From assembly GCA_032716605.1 (NCBI GenBank), contig CM064519.1:18888051-18952050 (forward strand): a stretch of DNA of 64,000 bases, written 5' to 3'. A model generated the notes under the pieces. It was given only the letters and a program-made list of their open reading frames with translations, was not told the origin of the DNA and searched no databases. Positions 63,967 through 64,000 of this stretch are shown in pieces (position 1 is the stretch's first letter; every line of letters starts with the position of its first letter). A program made the position numbers and the translations under genes. The DNA is from Paralithodes platypus (Eukaryota; Arthropoda; Malacostraca; Decapoda; Lithodidae).

Positions 63967-64000
63967 AAAGGGGCGAAGGGAAAATGTGACGCTTTGGCTT
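63967..64000 (-). mobile_element. (AAC)n-tailed SINE, cut by the window edge
   Basis: GGGGCGAAGGGAAAATGTGA then CGCTTTGGCTT matches the body of copy 1 at about 26078 in minus orientation. Only about 34 bp are visible, and the (AAC)n tail side is missing. Confidence 0.6.

Overview
This window is animal nuclear DNA, almost certainly from an arthropod and most likely a decapod crustacean. The reasons are spliced exons of an arthropod-like spastin, very abundant dinucleotide and tetranucleotide repeats, tRNA-headed SINEs, jockey/CR1-like LINE 3' ends, and many hAT, Tc1/mariner, pogo and piggyBac-type elements. The species call is inference; the sequence alone does not name it. A run of exactly 100 N (16776-16875) is a scaffold gap. 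Several conserved reading frames are broken by 1-2 nt, often in short runs, so some breaks may be long-read consensus errors and not real mutations.

Host genes. The only convincing host gene is spastin (SPAST, a microtubule-severing AAA ATPase), on the minus strand in at least five exons: 55116-54941 (linker), 52821-52616 (linker to DDIAGQ), 45029-44922 (P-loop region), 43366-43218 (rest of Walker [10 protein letters not shown]) and 41701-41511 (Walker [11 protein letters not shown]). Its N-terminal MIT exons and its C-terminal exons are not visible. At the right edge, also on the minus strand, lies a Piezo-like channel exon (63416-63239) with a broken frame and a second, shorter, decayed copy beside it.

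Layout. 1-16.8 kb: gene-free, made of minisatellites, (CT)n/(TA)n/(GT)n tracts, foldback MITEs and LINE remnants, including a 1.3-kb G-rich minisatellite at 10.5-11.9 kb. 16.9-18.8 kb: a 2-kb CA-rich compound minisatellite beside the gap. 18.8-20.3 kb: two SINEs bracketing a LINE tail. 20.6-25.8 kb: a cluster of Tc1/mariner-like MITEs and a three-level nest (a pogo-like element inside a hAT element inside a LINE fragment). 26.9-30.3 kb: a recent ~0.7-kb direct duplication. 31.8-32.7 kb: an inverted repeat rich in ATGGCG motifs. 33.6-35.3 kb: (TAGG)n. 35.3-40.0 kb: a near full-length but disabled two-ORF LINE. 41.0-55.1 kb: spastin exons, with introns full of insertions, including a 5.1-kb TTAA-flanked piggyBac-type element that encloses a reverse transcriptase. 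55.4-63 kb: a second piggyBac-like element, SINEs, MITEs and another LINE. 63-64 kb: the Piezo-like exon and a MITE.

How the parts relate. The host content is one gene broken up by transposable elements. A SINE family with an (AAC)n tail shares its 3' end with a LINE present in the same window, which suggests a SINE/LINE mobilisation pair. Many DNA elements use TTAA targets. One spastin linker exon exists as one good copy plus three diverged copies that keep the 5' splice site. I found no tRNA or rRNA gene, CRISPR array or operon.
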